This document shows positions 1 to 11,154 of a DNA stretch of 64,000 nt, piece by piece (the first letter of the stretch is position 1; the number at the start of each line of letters is the position of its first letter). The notes beneath the pieces are model-generated. The model saw only the letters and a program-made list of their open reading frames with translations, was not told the DNA's origin and searched no databases. The stretch is taken from positions 5,812,399-5,876,398 of the forward strand of contig SSBO01000001.1 in assembly GCA_005281725.1 (NCBI GenBank), in the 5' to 3' direction. The DNA is from Wuchereria bancrofti (taxonomy: Eukaryota > Nematoda > Chromadorea > Rhabditida > Onchocercidae). Made by a program: the position numbers and the translations under genes.

Positions 1-103
1 TAACTCAATAAAAAGAACTTGCTGATCTTTCACGACTAGTTACTAACAGTATCTCAAACTCGTAACTTGTTGTATTTCAAATTTAAAAAAGACCATATTG
101 TAG

Positions 104-1522
104 ATTTATGACAAAAGTTGATCAAATGGTGAAAGTGCAGTGTTTTTATATGGAAGCTGATAAGTCCGTATCAGTACCAATGGAAGTCAGGTATGTGCCT
201 CATATTGCTAATGTTAAAATGTTGTTATAGATTATGCAGCGTTGCATCAATCATTCCGGCAAATTGAACAGTGTGGAGTACGTGACGCGATAATTTATAG
301 TAGTTCTTTTGGAATAGAGGTGAATATATAGTATCATGTAATGTAGTCGCATCATAGATTTCTTGACAATATAGACAACTGCGCATTACTCTTCTTGATA
401 TAGCACAAATATGAAAGAAAATAAGCTTACATTTTGGCAATATTTAGCATGATCACAACACAGTTTCGTGAAACGATGTACGAGATGCCGCTCTGTCAAT
501 ATACCCTGAGGCGTGGATCACAGAACGGACCAGTTGTAGAGTATGCACAACTTGGTGAAAATGTCTACCACCGCTGGGAATGCCACGATCAGACTGATAC
601 ATTTGGAATGCTTGTGCATTCATGCTACGTTGATAACGGTTTTGGCGATCGAGTAGATATTCTGGATAGTAGAGGGTATGCTAATTTCTTGTTTGTTAGC
701 ATTCGAGACGATTTCAAATGAATAGATAAACCAGTCCATATGTTAATAAAGAAATATGAAATGAATAGGTAAGCAGATAAAAATAAAATTACAGTAAGAG
801 AAAGTAAATAAAATAATAAGTGAGACAAATAACTGATGCGTCAATCACTTATCAAGATATTATCATTTTTTAGAATTTCAGTTAAATATAACTGAAATTT
901 TGTTATAGATGTGGAGTGGATGCTGTTTTACTGATGACCCCAGAATATGATGAAACACTGAGACTGGCAACGAAGCCGTACCATGTTTTCAAATATGCCG
1001 ATAGACCTGTATTACAATTTCAGTGTCAGGCAAGTCATCAGAAGATTGAAATACTGAGAAGAAAAGATTTATTTAATTATTATCCAATTATGAAAATGTA
1101 ACAACTTAAACAGCTGGAGCATTCTTTTGCAACTTTAATGTCTGGATATCTAAAGTCGAAAATAGCTGATAAACGGCTTTTTTCAATTTCAGATAACCTT
1201 GTGCCTTAAATTAGATGCAGGCTGTATCGGCTTGACACCGCCGAATTGTCCGAAACTGGAACACAACCATATACACAATCATGATCATGCACATGAACAG
1301 AATGAAATACGTCGTGCTCGGTCTGCCCTGGAATTTAATACTCTGGATGTATTTACGCCACAGTTACATATTGTTGAAAATTTACCACAATGTTCTAATC
1401 CTACCATTCAATTTCCTTCATTCTACGTTGTAATAACTGTTACCAGTATCATACTAAATATCCTCTTGTCTACTCTTATATCAGTACCATTTCTGAGATC
1501 TAGGAAGAATGGTAACGTATGA
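104..1522 (+). CDS. Cuticlin-like ZP-domain protein, C-terminal part (5' end outside window)
   Basis: Four exons close in frame: 104-190, 448-675, 909-1029 and 1193-1522, encoding the last 255 residues; the signal peptide and start of the ZP domain lie left of the window. The first exon carries the nematode cuticlin signature VQCFYMEADKSV. The following exons carry the spaced ZP cysteines (MPLCQYTL, HRWECHD, VHSCYVDNG, CGVDAVLL, FQCQITLCLK). After the ZP module come a His-rich stretch (HNHIHNHDHAHE) and RRARSA, which fits the furin-type cleavage site of ZP proteins. A hydrophobic segment (about FYVVITVTSIILNILLSTL) and a short basic tail RSRKNGNV follow. Known of the family: secreted or membrane-shed matrix proteins of the cuticle that polymerise through ZP domains. 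The third intron needs a GC donor. The family is clear; which cuticlin paralogue it is cannot be told. Confidence 0.88.
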
Positions 1523-3008
1523 GGAAAACATAAAATGAAGCAACCAATCGGATCAAGAGCCATTCTATCTACTTGTAAAGATTTTGAATTCCTCCAAAAT
1601 TCTTCCACAAATTAAATTGCAAGTTGAAAGAAGATGTCCACCCGATGATGAAATGTTTTTCTTTCTCCCTCTCTCTCTCTCTTCCCCAAACGGATCATAT
1701 TACAAAGCCCTGGATGGTTTGGTCAGTCATTTTCATCAGTGGTGGTATATGCAGAAGTGAGACGGGTGTCTAATTTTATTCTTGTGTTATCTTGTTGTAT
1801 CTATGTATCACATATGTGGCTGTCGGCTGTCCGTCTGTATCTGTTACGTACATATGGACACTGTGATAAGATGATATATCATTTTTCTAAATGAACAACA
1901 AAAAAGGGAAACAAGCAAATTTCCATTTACAGCTTTATTCCTAACGTTCATTTTTGCACCAGTTGTTAGCTCTCGTTTCAGTATTTCATAAGCATTGATT
2001 GTTCATTATAACATGACTAATAAATTAGTCTTGCTTTTTCAACGAAGTGGTTATTATATTTCCTGCACAAAGTATGTTATGTACTGATACAAAATGCCAA
2101 CTTCACACTTGAATTCGGGAAAGTTAATATCCGCCACTGACCTTACCTTCCTTTGTCAATAACCAGTTCTTTCTTCCAATTTTAGTAAGAATTTATTTTC
2201 ATCCAACCTTCACATCAACCTACCTGTCACTACAAAACACATTTTGATAACCAAAAAAAATTTTGAAATTTATTCAGAATCTAAGTGTTTTGAACTTAGT
2301 TAAAATGCATTGAAATGCGAAGTGTTGTATTTGAATTGATAAAACAGTGAAGTATATAAACTTGAAATTCAGTAAATAATTTATTAATGACAAGCATTTA
2401 TTTGACATCTACAACAGATATGCAAAATGCTACTGCTATCCTAATAAAACCGATGAAAGAAATCGAAGAAATTAAACAGAGTTGAATGCAATGATATGGT
2501 TATTAACAAAGACATTTGCTGGATTCCGAATTTTGACTTACTCATTCGATACATACAATGTAGAGGAAAGTTTAGATATAAATTAACATGTATCAAGTGC
2601 TTCACAGCACATATAAATATACTAACTTTGCTTGATGCAAAACGCATTTGAAACGTTTGCAACGAATAACATTTTAAGCCAATTTTATGATTCCGATCAC
2701 GAGTTAAACAGGCCAAGTTTCAACTGTGAAACACAATGTGAGAATAAAAGATAGTATTAACTTCAAAACATATTTAGCAAAAGGGAAAAATATAAACGAA
2801 TTCTCTGTAAGAAGTAAAATTTAAGACGTATCGTATTTTGTATATCGTATTTTGAATTTTAAAGCGTAAATCCTCAATAAATGAAAGCAAAACTTGAAGT
2901 CGAATCCAAGAAAATTTCGTTATCGCATTGACGGTATGATTAATTTACAACTATATTATCTTAACACAAGTAACCTCATAAACTAATCCCCATCAGAAAT
3001 AAAATAAC
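1523..3008. other. Intergenic, no gene seen
   Basis: 3' flanks of the cuticlin (+) and of DPM3 (-), which are convergent. It holds a short CT-rich run at 1666-1682. I saw no exon chain on either strand. Confidence 0.6.
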
Positions 3009-3296
3009 TCAAGGAATCACATTCTGCCTTCTCAGATCCGCCTTTGCATCTTCAATTTCCTTTTTCAGTTCCTCTCGGGCCTCATGACAATCGTTGAATG
3101 TTGCAACACCGTACAGCACATTACACGTAGCATAAATCCCAAGTAAAAAAATGGAGTAAATAGGAAGATAAAGGATAAATTCATAATACTTCCTCGTAAA
3201 ATTATGGGTGTATGGTAACCAATCATATAGTAAAGCAACCCAAATAGCAATTAGTGGAGTGACATGCAAGGAATAGACAACAAGTTGCGATACCAT
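3009..3296 (-). CDS. dpm-3: DPM3: dolichol-phosphate mannosyltransferase subunit 3
   Basis: A single-exon frame of 95 codons, the normal size for DPM3. Two hydrophobic segments (about residues 8-26 and 41-60) precede a conserved motif GVATFNDCHEAREELKKEI and a charged, probably coiled C-terminus (DAKADLRRQ). Human DPM3 has the matching RVATFHDC motif and the same layout. Role, from the family: DPM3 sits in the ER membrane and tethers the catalytic subunit DPM1, so that dolichol-phosphate mannose is made for N-glycans, GPI anchors and O-mannosylation. The start follows a splice acceptor (gatatttag, then GTT, then ATG), which suggests spliced-leader addition directly upstream of the first Met. 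Confidence 0.93.
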   Translation of the reverse strand: MVSQLVVYSLHVTPLIAIWVALLYDWLPYTHNFTRKYYEFILYLPIYSIFLLGIYATCNVLYGVATFNDCHEAREELKKEIEDAKADLRRQNVIP

Positions 3297-5708
3297 AACC
3301 TAAATATCAAAAACTTAGTAAAGGTTAAGGTAAATCCAGGGTTCAAACTTATTGAGATCCAAATTTTAGCGTACCTTATGTAACCAAAAAAACTACATGT
3401 CAGATACAGCTATCACATTTTTAAACAATGCGTGATATAGTTGCAAGCCAAATATATTGCCTCAACCTCATCTTTGTTCCTACAGAACACAAACTTTTTG
3501 GTAACTTTACTTGTACTAAACCTATTTGCCATCCGTCCAATTTTCAAAATCTAAAAGAAAATTTAAATCCAGTCTTACCTTCAATAAACTTCAGCAACAG
3601 AACCTGCAAACTGTAAATTGTTGTGAAGAAAAATGTTTCATCCAGTTCGCGATATTTCCACAAAGCTGAAATAAATAACAGACCCAAGTTCCACCGAGCA
3701 AAAGAGATCTAGCTTCAAAGTATTAGTCGAACTAATTCACTTGCTTTAGTGCTTTCGAGTTCTTAGTTAAATTTCAAAAGGTTCACCGACATGTTCCTGT
3801 ATCATAACTCAGCCATTTATAGCATGATGAATGGTAAAGTACTAAAAGGGTTCGGGAATTTGTGTATAATGACGCACCCACGACTATAACTATGAGCCTT
3901 TCATCTAAATTCAGAACTTTAATCAATAATGAACTCCTCATGTGATCTTCGAACTGATGGAAAAAATTAAGTTTAAAAAAAAACTTTAAGGTATTGGCAA
4001 AAGAATATTTGTCTTCGAAAAATATTTGACGAGAACTGCAAAGTTTTAGCCTTATTTTATGAATCATATTTTATTTGGCAAGCAATAATTCAGACAAACA
4101 CAGATGATCATTTATCAATTATTCTTTTTAGTAAAACAGAAGACCTCAGTAATATGTTCTTAAAAACACACTGACCGAACAATGGCGTCACTTCCTTCTT
4201 CCAAAGCGACTTTTACAAAGTAAAATTTCAAATATCGGATATACACAATTTTATAATAATCACAGTAATCGAAAATACCTAAGACGCACGATACCTGCTA
4301 ACATGACGAATTCAAAGACAAAAATAAGTATTTATCATTGTCACTAATACAATCAAACCAAGAAAAACTGGACAAATTTCGATTTCTCGCACTCTTCTTA
4401 ACATATAAATTGATCACCATTCCAATAAAAATTTAATGTTTCCTGCTGTACCGTATTTATTATGTATCACATATTTATTATGATCAATCAATCATTCCCT
4501 AAGGGAAGGCTCCAAATTAAAGATAAAAGGATATAATTTAATTCTAATTTAATCAAAATTATAATTCCAATTCGTTATAAAAGGATATAAGACCAGGGAT
4601 GACAGCTAAATTTTCTACCCGTTGAAAAAGTACATCCATAAAAACTGAAGAAATACGAACTAAGATAAATTAGGAAATTTTTAAACTTTTACGCTTAGGA
4701 AATTATGTTAAAGTCAATATATACAAGAAAATACGAGACATAGGCACACTTATAATCTATGAACAGGCTTTAAAATCCATTTTCGAATTAGAATACTAAG
4801 AAATGCATCGGATTCAGAAAAAATTCCTCTTCAAATATCTACTTTCAAAATTTATTCACAAATTAAATTAAAGAAAATAAAAGAAAAAAAAAACAAGTCA
4901 GATCGTCCAATCATACCCTCTTTGCTTCCTTCAACTTTTTTTGCCGTAGGTTCGTATAATTTTGTAGGAAGGTTTGACTTATAAATCCATGAAAATCATA
5001 ATAAATCCGCTCGAAACTGCAATTTATGAAAAGAAGAATGACACATAACTAGACACTTTTTAAATATGAACCAATAACTAAAATACCTTCAAATTACATA
5101 AAGGATAGGACGGTATCCACTAATGAATCTCGTACTTCAGAAACTTTGATATTTATTAAAATAGCGTACTATTTAAAACGAGAAATAGAGATTCTCGGTT
5201 AAAAAAGACAACTGATGACAAAGACAAATATTTAGCAAACTCTTGTACTGTAAATAGATCACAGCTACTGTAGTGATACAGTCTTGTGCCTCGAAATTAG
5301 AAGTTATCCAAAAGTATGCGCAAATTATGATTAAAACATGCTCGGTGGCGGTGTGTACTTCGAGCATTCCCTAAAACACACATCCGTCATTTTCGTCTGC
5401 TTTATCGTTTTCTTAATTTCCAATCACCCAATTTAAGAACAACATATTAGTAGTTTGAAATGAGACTTAGAATAAAAAAGACTTAGAATAAAAAAGGATG
5501 TTGAGAACTTCCTCCGAACTTCCTTATCTTGCTTTAAAAACTTGTACAATCTGGACTTTCTTTAGCAACAACCATCTAGCAGTCAATTTAGTAGAGAGCT
5601 ATTGAAAGTAAAAAAGAAGTCTATGTTATGAATAATGACTTAGCAATAATTCTTTTCCATGCATTAACAAAATGTGACAGAGAAGAATGATACATAATTA
5701 GGCATTTT
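3297..5708. other. Intergenic between dpm-3 and zer-1, no gene seen
   Basis: About 2.4 kb of AT-rich sequence. Short frames on both strands lack splice logic and family resemblance. It holds a 16-base tandem repeat at 5464-5495 and, at 5031-5077, a diverged copy of the end of the last zer-1 exon and its 3' flank (5681-5725). Confidence 0.55.
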
Positions 5709-8700
5709 TTAAATATGAACTAACCATTCGGTGATATTTTTCAAGACAATGTTAGCTAAACTACGCATTTTATCCGAGGACCGTTCGTCACTGACGACTT
5801 GCTGTAGCAAAGGGATGCCACCCTCGTGAAGAACATAGGCACAATATTTATCTCCTATAAAAACATTCAGGTTTCGTACATAGTAAAGAAATATAGAGTT
5901 AAGAGAGCATTCAAGTATATTTATGACTCAGCGAAATAATAGGAACAGAATGACGGAATTTTTAAATGGAATTTGAACTTAATCTCTTTTTCAGCCATAA
6001 AGGCTTCTCTTTGTTATGTGAAGTCTTAACTGTGTGAATTAAGATTGAACAAATGGAAGATAAAACTTACTATCAGTAGATGTTAGATTAGCTAGTGCCC
6101 AAATTGCCCAATGCTGACTTGCTGGGGCATCGAACATCGGTATGAGCCTTAAAATCGGCTTGAACGATCGATAATTTATGAATCGCTTCGCTTCCAAATC
6201 CCAAGTGTTGGTAGCCTAAAAAGCATCCATTCGTGCTGACATATCAGAACGTTTCAATATTTGAATTACTTTACGAATCACTGCAATCTTAAACAATTAT
6301 AAATACTATGTATTTATAAGGTAATGTTTCAGAAGATAACGAAATAAAATAATAGAAGATAATTTAGAAAATACTGTTCGACACATGATATACAAATTAC
6401 TTACTAACTGATATCACGACATCAGCTCACTTAACTCGAAACGATCATGAAAAGTGATTTACCTCAACTTTTATGGAAAAAAAATTACCTTGATAATTTT
6501 ATCCATAACATATGTGCGTGATACACTCACTTTTGACCAAGCCACTTCTCCATCACTAACCATATGTGCAAGTACTCCTGCACTATTGTAACTAATCTCA
6601 ATGCCATCAACTAACATTGTTAATAGAGCGCTGAAGATGTTGGAGCTGAGAAATATTTCATAATGGAATTGTATTACCTTAATGTTACTATTAAACATAT
6701 TTCAGTTAGTATAAGTGGTGGGATATATTAATACGGCATAAAGCAATTCATGATTAACATAGTTAAACACTTTTATTCTTACCAAAAAATATTGATGTAA
6801 TCATCAAGCATGAGCTGTGCACGGAGCTGTTCTACTTCAGCAATATTCCCAATCAAACCCATCATATTACGAACAAGTTCTGTTTCGTTTTGAAACTGTT
6901 GATAACACTGATGAAATAAACGAAGGCCGTCAGCATTGAGAAAGCGTTCGCAATTGACTGGTGTTTCATCTAATTTAATCACTAATTAAAGGTCAGTATT
7001 TTCTAACTCAGAGATGGCAGCACCATAAACAAACAAAGCACGCGGTTGTAGGATTTTTAATATATGTATATATATTAATTAATGAGCAGTGACTCATAAA
7101 CTGAATATTTGAACTTAACATTTGCTTAGTATTAAGAAATGAAAAATAACCGGTGATATTCCACAGAAAACTCCATCCTACTTCCATGACATCATCGCAT
7201 ATGCTAGCAGCATGTTTTCTACGGATTTGTTCCAGAATAATCTGAACAAACAGAAAGTAAACATATGAAGCAGCCATGATTAAAAAAAATACGAATTAAG
7301 TTGAGAACTGGAACTGCGGAAATTTAAAGTAATATTAAGAACTTCTAAAATGGTTTTACAAAACAAAAAAAAATTTCAAAAAGACTCACTTCAATGGCAC
7401 CAATATTGCCAACCTGAACTTTCTGCTCGCCTTCTACATGGCATGCCATTGAATTTAATAAAAAAACTACGATACGTTGAGTTAAGTGGTCACTGTTATG
7501 ATGCTGCAATACAGCAACCAACAAACGGGCTACACGACCATAATCGAAAAGAATTTCTAGTGGTATTTCGAACTGGCAAAGTGACAAACAACAATTCCGA
7601 ACCATTACCTGGAAAAAGAATACTACTCTAAAAATGATAAATTTCGATTCGTTGCAAGTACTACAGAACTAATCAATTGTCCATTAAAATAATTAGAAAA
7701 AATGTCGTTCAAATTACCTGTTCTTCCATATGTGCATCCATACCATCCAGCAATGCGGTGACAACCATTCGTTTTGTATCACGATTCATACTCACTTTGC
7801 GAATTATGTAAAATAATGAGGCTGATCCAGCAATCTGTAGTGTACTGTCCTCCAGATGACGTTGCATAGCACCCAAAACAAGATGCAGAGCTTCGGTGTG
7901 CTGATTCTAACAAAAATATAAAATGATACATAATTTTTCACAACTCATAGGAATCCTCTTTTTTTATATGACATTAAATCTAGATTTTTCTCGGCAGAGA
8001 AAATAACGATGTCTTAGACCCATATCTTTTCTCTCTTTCATTTCTTTCATTCGACAGAAACTTCAAATCCTAAAAGTATAAAAGTCTTTTCAAACTTAAA
8101 ATGAGACACTTACTAAGTTATGTCCAAATCTATAAAGTTGATAACTTTCATTTAGAACTGCCTGCAGTAAGCCAGCTCGCTGACTATACATTCGAAGAGC
8201 AAGCAGAATTTGTTTTTCATCTTTATCACCAGCAATCTAAAGCATTCAGAAAGTAAGGTAATTCATGAGGCAAAAAACAACTTCATGGATAATTAAAATC
8301 TAATGACTACCATCAGTCCGCAATAAGCCATGCTAAACAATACACAACGAATGAACCACTCGATAATCGATGATAAAAATACATTCTGAAACAATTTTCT
8401 TAAGAAAACTCACATTCTTTGCGGGTATTTCAGCGAAATGAGAAGCACTGTCACAGTTAAACAAGCCTAAATATTCTAGAGGTGCTCCAAGGCAACGAAG
8501 ACCATAGATATCCGATCTGACAGATGTTGTTCTGTAAATAAACAACAACTCATTTATTCTTGAAAGCTTCCAGCTATGAGATGCATAAAACAATTATATA
8601 TTATATAAAAAACAAAACATCTACTTTACATTTTCTTATAAAATGAGTGCTTTACCCTTTCACTGGCCGATCGTATGTAGACGGTTGTGAAGCAAGATTG

Positions 8701-11146
8701 GTTGATGAAATATCCAAATGAGTTAGTGACCTTAAACAAGTAACAATTCTGTGAAGAGCTGTTACTGGACGTGGATATGTACCCGTCTCTTTTGTACTTT
8801 GCGATAAATCTAAATATCTGAAACAGTCCATGATTACTATATTGGTTGCTGCATATTATGGTTGTAAGCTTACTGATGTCGGTGTACATAAATTCTTCAC
8901 AAAACTACTTTAAAACAATTCCCAACCCAATTGATTTAAACCCAGAACTAACACCATTGTCGTTCTTTCTAAAACGTAGACGTACAAGTATTCAGGAGCA
9001 TCGGGAAGAAAAAAATAAGGGAAAAAAACCGCCGCAACTAATAATATTACCAAGAATATGAAAATAACAACAAGTGTAGAATGTTACTTATAGAGCAAAA
9101 ATCTCGGAAATTTACTTGAGCGTAGTAATTTGTACAATGGTGTCCATAGCACGATAAAGATCTGGCACATCGTAGAGAATAAGTGTTGAAAGTGAATGCG
9201 GATATAAGCAATGTAAATCATCGACTCGTTGCCAATGGGAAAGGTCCAAGCGTTCTAACTTTTTCAACGGTGATAAAACACGATTCAAAAATTCGTTTAC
9301 TGATTCATCATTTTCACAGTGGCTGCGTTTCTGAAAGTTAATTTTGATCAAGCACTGAGGAGATATCTAAAACTATGTCTGATGCTTTTTATCACAAACC
9401 TGCCTAGAAACTTAGCTACTTTTTTCTCTTTTTGCAAAAGAGAAGAGATATTTATTACGAATAATTAGATAACGATCAGAAGCCTTTGCTTGGTAACGAA
9501 TTAACGACAGCAGTTACTACAATTGAGGTAAATAAGTGGTCCAAAAACCTGCGTGATAAAAACCTGTTTGAAATTTAGAAGAGCGAAAAAGTCGTGCATG
9601 TTCAGATTACAAAAAATTAAGAAATATACAAACCCGATGAAGGGTCAATGAACGAATATTTGGACAGCGCAATGTGAAAGTCGGTATTTCCATAGTAGGA
9701 CTGGGTGTAGGTGCCTCCGTTATTTCGCTATTTTCGGAAGCGGATTGGCAACTAAAATTTTTACGATATTTAGTAAAGGCAAGTATAAAATTCAACTTTC
9801 AATTATAACCCATATATTATTTTAGGAAAAACTACTAACAAGAAAATTCTTCATTACATACGAAGGGATAAGATTTGACCCAATAATTTTGAAAAACGAT
9901 GATTAATTACATTAATATGTAAAAAGATGGAACAAAATTTACTTTGAAGTGGATGTTGGACCACTATCTGAAGTATCCATGTAATGCTCAATATTTATAT
10001 CAATGCTCGAACCGACAAGATCTTCTTCGGATAGTATCGGCAACGTACCGCATGAGCCACTTGTCGAATAACTAACACCAGTTTTACGAGGAGGGACAAT
10101 AATCATCGGTATGCGAAGGATTTCAAATGATGTCATTGATAACGATATAAGCTGCTCTAAGTGCACCGATTTTTCTTCTAATACTCTATTAAATTCATGA
10201 CCAACAATTCCCTGAAACAAAGAGATCATCCCAATTATTTATTTAATAAGGAATAAATAAGATTAACTAGCAAGAGAAAGTTCCATAGAACAATGCAACA
10301 TTGTACTGTACAGGACAATTTTAAAATACTGATCTTAATAATCAGTCGTCTCTTTGGTTTAAAGACTAGTTTTTTCTAAACTGTCTTAAAAATAATCCAG
10401 CATCATCCTCGGTTTTTCTCCATTAATTGTATTTAACGTTGTGGTGAAATTTACAAGTCAATATAGAGAATATCAAACCTGTGTATCAGATATATCGAGG
10501 GACGTCAAGCGCTCGTGATGTGCCGCCACTAAATTGGCTAAAAGACGATCGGTCAGGTGAGCACGTGACAACAGTAACCTATCTAAAGGCAAACATGCTG
10601 CTTCTGTGAACTGTTCTAAGGCAGTAGTTGGTGTTACACCCTATAAAATGAAACAATGTAGAGTTTCATAAATAAATCAAAAAAAAAAAGAATTCATAAA
10701 TACATGGAATGAATTATATTCAGATGACAGAGTATTACTAAATCGAAAAATAAAAGCCTTCTGTAACAGCTCTGCTAGCACAGCGTTAAGCTGAATTTTG
10801 GAATTTAATTAATCAAAATGAATATAAAAGCGTGAACTAACAAATTAAATTTTTTAGCAAGAATGACATAACAACAGATGCATACCGTTTTAATCCACTG
10901 TTCCCGCAAAGAATCAAAAACAGCGCTACTTGCTGGCAAGGGAAGTTGAAATACGGCAGCTATATCACTGCCAGCAGTTCGCTGCTCTTGCTGGCGTTGT
11001 TGTTGTGAGTGATATTGTTCGCTATGTTTATTTGTATCAGATTTTGCATGCGCCAAAAGAGTACTGGAATGTGTGGCAACAATATTCGCAGAGAGCTGCA
11101 ACAATCGCGGAGCTCGCAGTGGAATATCGGCTTCCGTATAGGTCAT
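5709..11146 (-). CDS. zer-1: ZER1: ZYG11-family substrate receptor of CUL2 ubiquitin ligase
   Basis: Fifteen exons chain in frame to 853 residues: 10886-11146, 10479-10640, 9943-10211, 9634-9751, 9116-9330, 8656-8817, 8414-8531, 8114-8236, 7718-7906, 7390-7608, 7151-7241, 6783-6969, 6489-6645, 6071-6215, 5709-5854. Exons 4-7 are leucine-rich repeats (LERLDLSHWQRVDDL, LTHLDISSTNL, LEYLGLFNCDSASHF). Exons 8-15 form the armadillo-like domain (VRNCCLSLCQFEIP, WSFLWNITDETPVNCE, GLIGNIAEVEQLR, DGIEISYNSAGVLAH, QHWAIWALANL), which follows human ZER1 closely. From the literature: ZYG11B and ZER1 bind N-terminal glycine degrons for CUL2 ligase. Odd points: a Gln-rich insert in exon 1 and a Ser/Thr-rich insert in exons 3-4. 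The start lies 8 bases after an acceptor (aaatcttgcag at about 11155), so spliced-leader addition is likely. C. elegans zyg-11 is a close relative; ZER1 fits better. Confidence 0.92.
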
Positions 11147-11154
11147 TGTCAAGT

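Noticed and set aside
3428..4067. Short open frames on both strands left of zer-1
   Set aside because: No splice sites, no protein-like composition and no family resemblance; expected by chance.
8846..9061. Plus-strand frame of 71 codons
   Set aside because: It overlaps the minus-strand zer-1 exon 8656-8817 at no coding site of its own and is mostly zer-1 intron; no supporting signals.
9634..11146. Assignment as ZYG-11 rather than ZER1
   Set aside because: The region GDKDEKQILLALRMY and the armadillo part follow ZER1 more closely than ZYG11B as far as I can judge without a search.
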